Below, piece after piece: positions 7,280 to 9,423 of a stretch of DNA of 9,423 nt. Below the pieces are notes generated by a model, which worked only from the letters and a program-made list of their open reading frames with translations, was not told the DNA's origin and searched no databases. The DNA lies in contig CAZJGF010000059.1 in the NCBI GenBank assembly GCA_964545665.1, forward strand, positions 1 to 9,423, in the 5' to 3' direction. The stretch comes from CAZJGF01 sp964545665. GTDB taxonomy: Bacteria; Chloroflexota; Dehalococcoidia; GIF9; AB-539-J10. Within the stretch, counting starts at the first letter, position 1. Every line of letters starts with the position of its first letter. The translations under genes were made by a program, and so were the position numbers.

Positions 7280-7285
7280 CCTCCT
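7280..7285 (-). promoter_or_regulatory. folD A ribosome binding site that sets the start at 7272
   Basis: AGGAGG on the minus strand lies 7 nt before the ATG at 7272, within the 34-nt gap after copy B. This makes the shorter 295-aa product the preferred one, and its N-terminus lines up residue for residue with copy B. Confidence 0.8.
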
Positions 7286-7306
7286 GACCAGTAATTCTGC
7301 TCTTGG

Positions 7307-8185
7307 CTACCCACTTAGCCTCTCAGCGGCTTCAATCGTGTTAGCCATCAACATTGTTGTAGTCACCGGACCAGTCCCACCAGGCACCGGGGTTATTGCT
7401 GCGGCCTTCTCCTTCACTGCTTCAAAATCAACATCTCCCACAAGCTTGAATTTACCCGTTTCTGGATCCTCTACCTGATTTACTCCCACATCGACCACCA
7501 CTGCCCCTTCCTTCACCATATCCGCTGTGATTGATTTAGCTTTCCCCATGGCAGCAACCAGAATCTCGGCTTGTTTGGTGATTGAGGGAAGGTCTTTTGT
7601 TCTGGTATGGCAGACAGTCACCGTAGCGTTAGCCCCCTTTCGTTTTTGCACCAGGATGCCCATCAATGGTTTCCCTACGATATTGCTTCGCCCACAGATA
7701 ACCACTTGCTTTCCTTCAGGGCTATGCCCACTACGAACCAGTAGCTCTTGAACTCCGTAGGGAGTTGAAGGGAGAAAGGTCTCTTCTCCCAGCAGCAATT
7801 TTCCCGTATTCACCGGGTTAGTTCCGTCAACATCTTTGTCGGGTGAGATAATGCTCTCGGCTCTAAGAGTATCAAGGTGTTTGGGCAAAGGCAGTTGAAG
7901 GATGATGCCATGGAATTTAGGGTCTTTGTTGAGTTCCTCTATCTTTCTCTCAAGTTCCTCTTGGGTAACGTCTTCAGGAAGTTTGATTGTCTCGGTAAAC
8001 ATGCCTACCGTCTCACAACCCTTGGCGATCCCGCGAAGGTAAGATAACGAGGCAGGATCCTCCCCAGCTAGAATTGCTGCTAACCCTGGGGTTACCCCTT
8101 TCTCCTTCAATTTGTCTACCCTTTGCTTCAGCTCCTCGCGAATTTCACCGGCGATTTTCCTTCCGTCAATTATCTCAGCAGGCAT
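7307..8185 (-). CDS. folD: FolD paralogue B (methylene-THF dehydrogenase/cyclohydrolase family), catalytic lysine replaced
   Basis: This 292-aa copy has the full FolD layout and lines up without gaps with copy A through the N-terminal domain. Its NADP-binding loop is canonical, GRSNIVGKP (165-173), as are DVGVN (232-236), Gln97 in LQLPLP and Asp120 in DKDVDG. The catalytic lysine, four residues after Tyr49 (Lys54 in E. coli), is Ile53: the segment reads SYLRGIAKG. The codon is ATC, checked on the raw sequence. The C-terminal motif is PVPGGTGPVT instead of GGVGPMT. In the family this lysine is needed for cyclohydrolase action, and the yeast monofunctional dehydrogenase also lacks it, so copy B may be dehydrogenase-only; that is inference. 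AAAGGAG lies 6 nt before the ATG at 8185 and directly abuts the ATG at 8191, which decides for 8185. It follows the formyltransferase gene by 57 nt. Confidence 0.95.
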   Translation of the reverse strand: MPAEIIDGRKIAGEIREELKQRVDKLKEKGVTPGLAAILAGEDPASLSYLRGIAKGCETVGMFTETIKLPEDVTQEELERKIEELNKDPKFHGIILQLPLPKHLDTLRAESIISPDKDVDGTNPVNTGKLLLGEETFLPSTPYGVQELLVRSGHSPEGKQVVICGRSNIVGKPLMGILVQKRKGANATVTVCHTRTKDLPSITKQAEILVAAMGKAKSITADMVKEGAVVVDVGVNQVEDPETGKFKLVGDVDFEAVKEKAAAITPVPGGTGPVTTTMLMANTIEAAERLSG

Positions 8186-8191
8186 CTTCAT

Positions 8192-8198
8192 CTCCTTT
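8192..8198 (-). promoter_or_regulatory. folD B ribosome binding site that sets the start at 8185
   Basis: AAAGGAG on the minus strand sits 6 nt before the ATG at 8185 but touches the ATG at 8191, so the downstream ATG is the likely start and the product begins MPAEIIDGRK. Confidence 0.75.
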
Positions 8199-8242
8199 GC
8201 TTCATCTAGTATTAGTCTAGTTTGGAATTCTATCACACTATG

Positions 8243-9178
8243 TTAAGACGAGTCATCACCGTGGTCATCAAGTCTGTCCCCTACTTTCAAGCCTGCTTGG
8301 TCGACAAAGTCTGCTGCTTCTATTTTGGGGGAAGCTTCTATCTGCACCTGCTTGATAAGTATTGCCCCCTCTGGGGCGGCCACCACGAATCCCTGTTTGG
8401 TAATGTCAATGATTTCGCCAGGCAGGCTATGGGCAACGCCAGCAAGCAACGCTGAGTCAAAGACCTTGAATCGTCTGCCACCAGAATTGGTTGTTGCTCC
8501 CGGTCGAGGATTAGCGCCCCGAATAAGGTTATAGATCTTGCCTACCGGCTGGTGCCAATCAATTATTGCCTCCTTCTCAGTGAACAGTGGTTCAGAAGTG
8601 GATTGCGACTCATCTTGTGCAATTCGTGGAGCTGCACCCTTTTTGATTAACTCGACGCTCTCTACTATTGCCTCCACTCCTAGGGGGAAAAGTTTGTTAA
8701 AGTAAAGCGACCCTGCTGTGTCATCGGGAGAGACCTCTGCTTCTTTCTGCAACAAGATAGGGCCAGTATCTATCCCTTTATCAGGCCAGAAGATGGTGAT
8801 ACCTGTCTTGGTATCACCATTGACTATAGCCCAACTGATGGCGCTACCACCTTTGTGCTTAGGAAGCAGTGAGGGATGCCACTGTATTGTTCCCAGCCTC
8901 GGGTAGTCTAGGATAGACTCAGGTAGAATAGTAGTCACATAAGCCATAACGTTTAGGTCTGGTCTCAGTTTGACATACTCGTCGTAAACCTCTGGGGTTC
9001 GCATTCCTTTTAGCTGGAAGGTTGGAATGCCTAACTGGAGGGCCAATTGCTTAACCGGATTTTTCTTCCCCGGGATATCAGGCGATGTATAAACTCCGAC
9101 AATCTCCTCTCCTCTTTTGGCTAACGTATCGAGGACCTTTTCGCCAAAGGCCGTTTCCCCTATCAAGACGATACGCAT
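8243..9178 (-). CDS. Formyltransferase-family protein (Fmt-like; resembles 10-formyl-THF hydrolase domain)
   Basis: The family transfers or hydrolyses the formyl group of 10-formyl-THF. This 311-aa protein has the two-domain plan: a Rossmann-like catalytic domain (1 to about 185) with WHPSLLPKHKGG (100-111) holding catalytic His101, and GIDTGPILLQKE (135-146) holding Asp137; then a C-terminal OB-like domain (about 205-300). Methionyl-tRNA formyltransferase usually has Asn-x-His; here it is Gln99-Trp-His. From memory, the stretch HPSLLP...ITIFWPDKGIDTG...LLQKE resembles the N-terminal hydrolase domain of mammalian ALDH1L1 (FDH) more than E. coli Fmt. It could be the cell's Fmt, a 10-formyl-THF hydrolase, or an enzyme formylating another substrate. 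AAAGGAGG lies 7 nt before the ATG at 9178, one of the strongest ribosome sites here. It is the first gene of the formyltransferase-folD-folD cluster, which would make its substrate. Confidence 0.87.
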   Translation of the reverse strand: MRIVLIGETAFGEKVLDTLAKRGEEIVGVYTSPDIPGKKNPVKQLALQLGIPTFQLKGMRTPEVYDEYVKLRPDLNVMAYVTTILPESILDYPRLGTIQWHPSLLPKHKGGSAISWAIVNGDTKTGITIFWPDKGIDTGPILLQKEAEVSPDDTAGSLYFNKLFPLGVEAIVESVELIKKGAAPRIAQDESQSTSEPLFTEKEAIIDWHQPVGKIYNLIRGANPRPGATTNSGGRRFKVFDSALLAGVAHSLPGEIIDITKQGFVVAAPEGAILIKQVQIEASPKIEAADFVDQAGLKVGDRLDDHGDDSS

Positions 9179-9220
9179 CTATCAACCTCCTTTATATTAT
9201 TGCTGACGCTTCTCAGCCAT

Positions 9221-9226
9221 ATTCTA
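9221..9226 (-). promoter_or_regulatory. Weak candidate -10 element upstream of the formyltransferase gene
   Basis: TAGAAT on the minus strand matches TATAAT at five of six positions, about 43 nt before the ATG at 9178. The stretch 16-18 nt further upstream (TCGATT region) matches TTGACA poorly, so this is a suggestion only. Confidence 0.2.
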
Positions 9227-9367
9227 AATGAGCATGCTGAAAAAATCGAGGAGTTGCACCTGGGTTGTCATCTATGCCAAGGCATTATCACTCTTGCGAA
9301 TCTAGTAAGCGGCATAGCTAATGCTGAGAGCCAGATCAAGATAGTTTCGCTTCCCGAGTATTCCTAA
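9227..9367 (+). pseudogene. Possible thioredoxin-like remnant without a start codon
   Basis: A plus-strand frame here reads NEHAEKIEELHLGCHLCQG (9227-9283) and goes on through ITLANLV to end with LPEYS at TAA (9365-9367). The C-x-x-C followed by a hydrophobic helix resembles the redox-site segment of thioredoxin-like and AhpF N-terminal domains. There is no ATG or GTG in frame, no ribosome site, and the frame runs back into the antisense of the formyltransferase gene. It may be a decayed fragment or a chance open frame. No other gene was found in 9179-9423. Confidence 0.2.
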
Positions 9368-9423
9368 ATAGAACAAAGTGTGGTCACAGAATCTAGCAGA
9401 GAAGCAAGTATGGGATTTCCAAG

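Noticed and set aside
7273..7314. Longer folD A start at the GTG at 7314
   Set aside because: It would overlap the end of folD B and include the AGGAGG site; the 7272 ATG aligns with copy B.
1..9423. CRISPR arrays, tRNA or rRNA genes, insertion sequences, phage genes
   Set aside because: No regularly spaced repeats, cloverleaf-like sequence, transposase motifs or terminal inverted repeats were seen by eye on either strand.

Overview
The window looks like bacterial chromosome from an anaerobe living on acetate and one-carbon units. Mfd is a bacterial protein, the genes are close-packed, and most have strong Shine-Dalgarno sites (AGGAGG or AAAGGAG, 6-7 nt from the start). The tone of the Mfd, FolD and formyltransferase proteins, and the mix of acetate and tetrahydrofolate genes, made me think of Chloroflexota (Dehalococcoidia-like), but this is an impression and not a proof. 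No RNA gene, CRISPR array, insertion sequence or prophage was seen.

Layout: positions 1-2784 (+) carry the last ~927 codons of mfd, cut by the left edge; the reading frame is open to base 1. Everything else recognised is on the minus strand and converges on mfd. Reading in the direction of transcription (right to left): a formyltransferase-family gene (9178-8243), folD copy B (8185-7307), folD copy A (7272-6385), a 258-nt gap with a good sigma70-like promoter, a small cysteine-rich cyclic-nucleotide-binding-fold protein (6126-5671), a 166-nt leader with small hairpins, acs (5504-3537), a 105-nt gap with a perfect 10-bp inverted repeat, and satP (3431-2871). The rightmost ~245 nt hold only a possible thioredoxin-like remnant.

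How the genes fit together: the first three genes form a folate one-carbon cluster. FolD normally oxidises methylene-THF and hydrolyses methenyl-THF to 10-formyl-THF, and the formyltransferase-family protein would use or hydrolyse 10-formyl-THF. The second group is an acetate module: SatP moves acetate and Acs activates it to acetyl-CoA, with the small sensor-like protein transcribed just upstream.

The most interesting signal is the tandem folD pair. Copy B keeps the dinucleotide-binding GRSNIVG loop but has Ile in place of the catalytic lysine. Copy A keeps the lysine but its dinucleotide-binding loop is altered (VNADNLVG). The two losses are complementary, as if a bifunctional enzyme had been split into a dehydrogenase-only and a cyclohydrolase-only protein. 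The second is the sensor-like protein, which has 11 cysteines in 151 residues, no DNA-binding domain, and Cys where CRP-type proteins have the phosphate-binding Arg.
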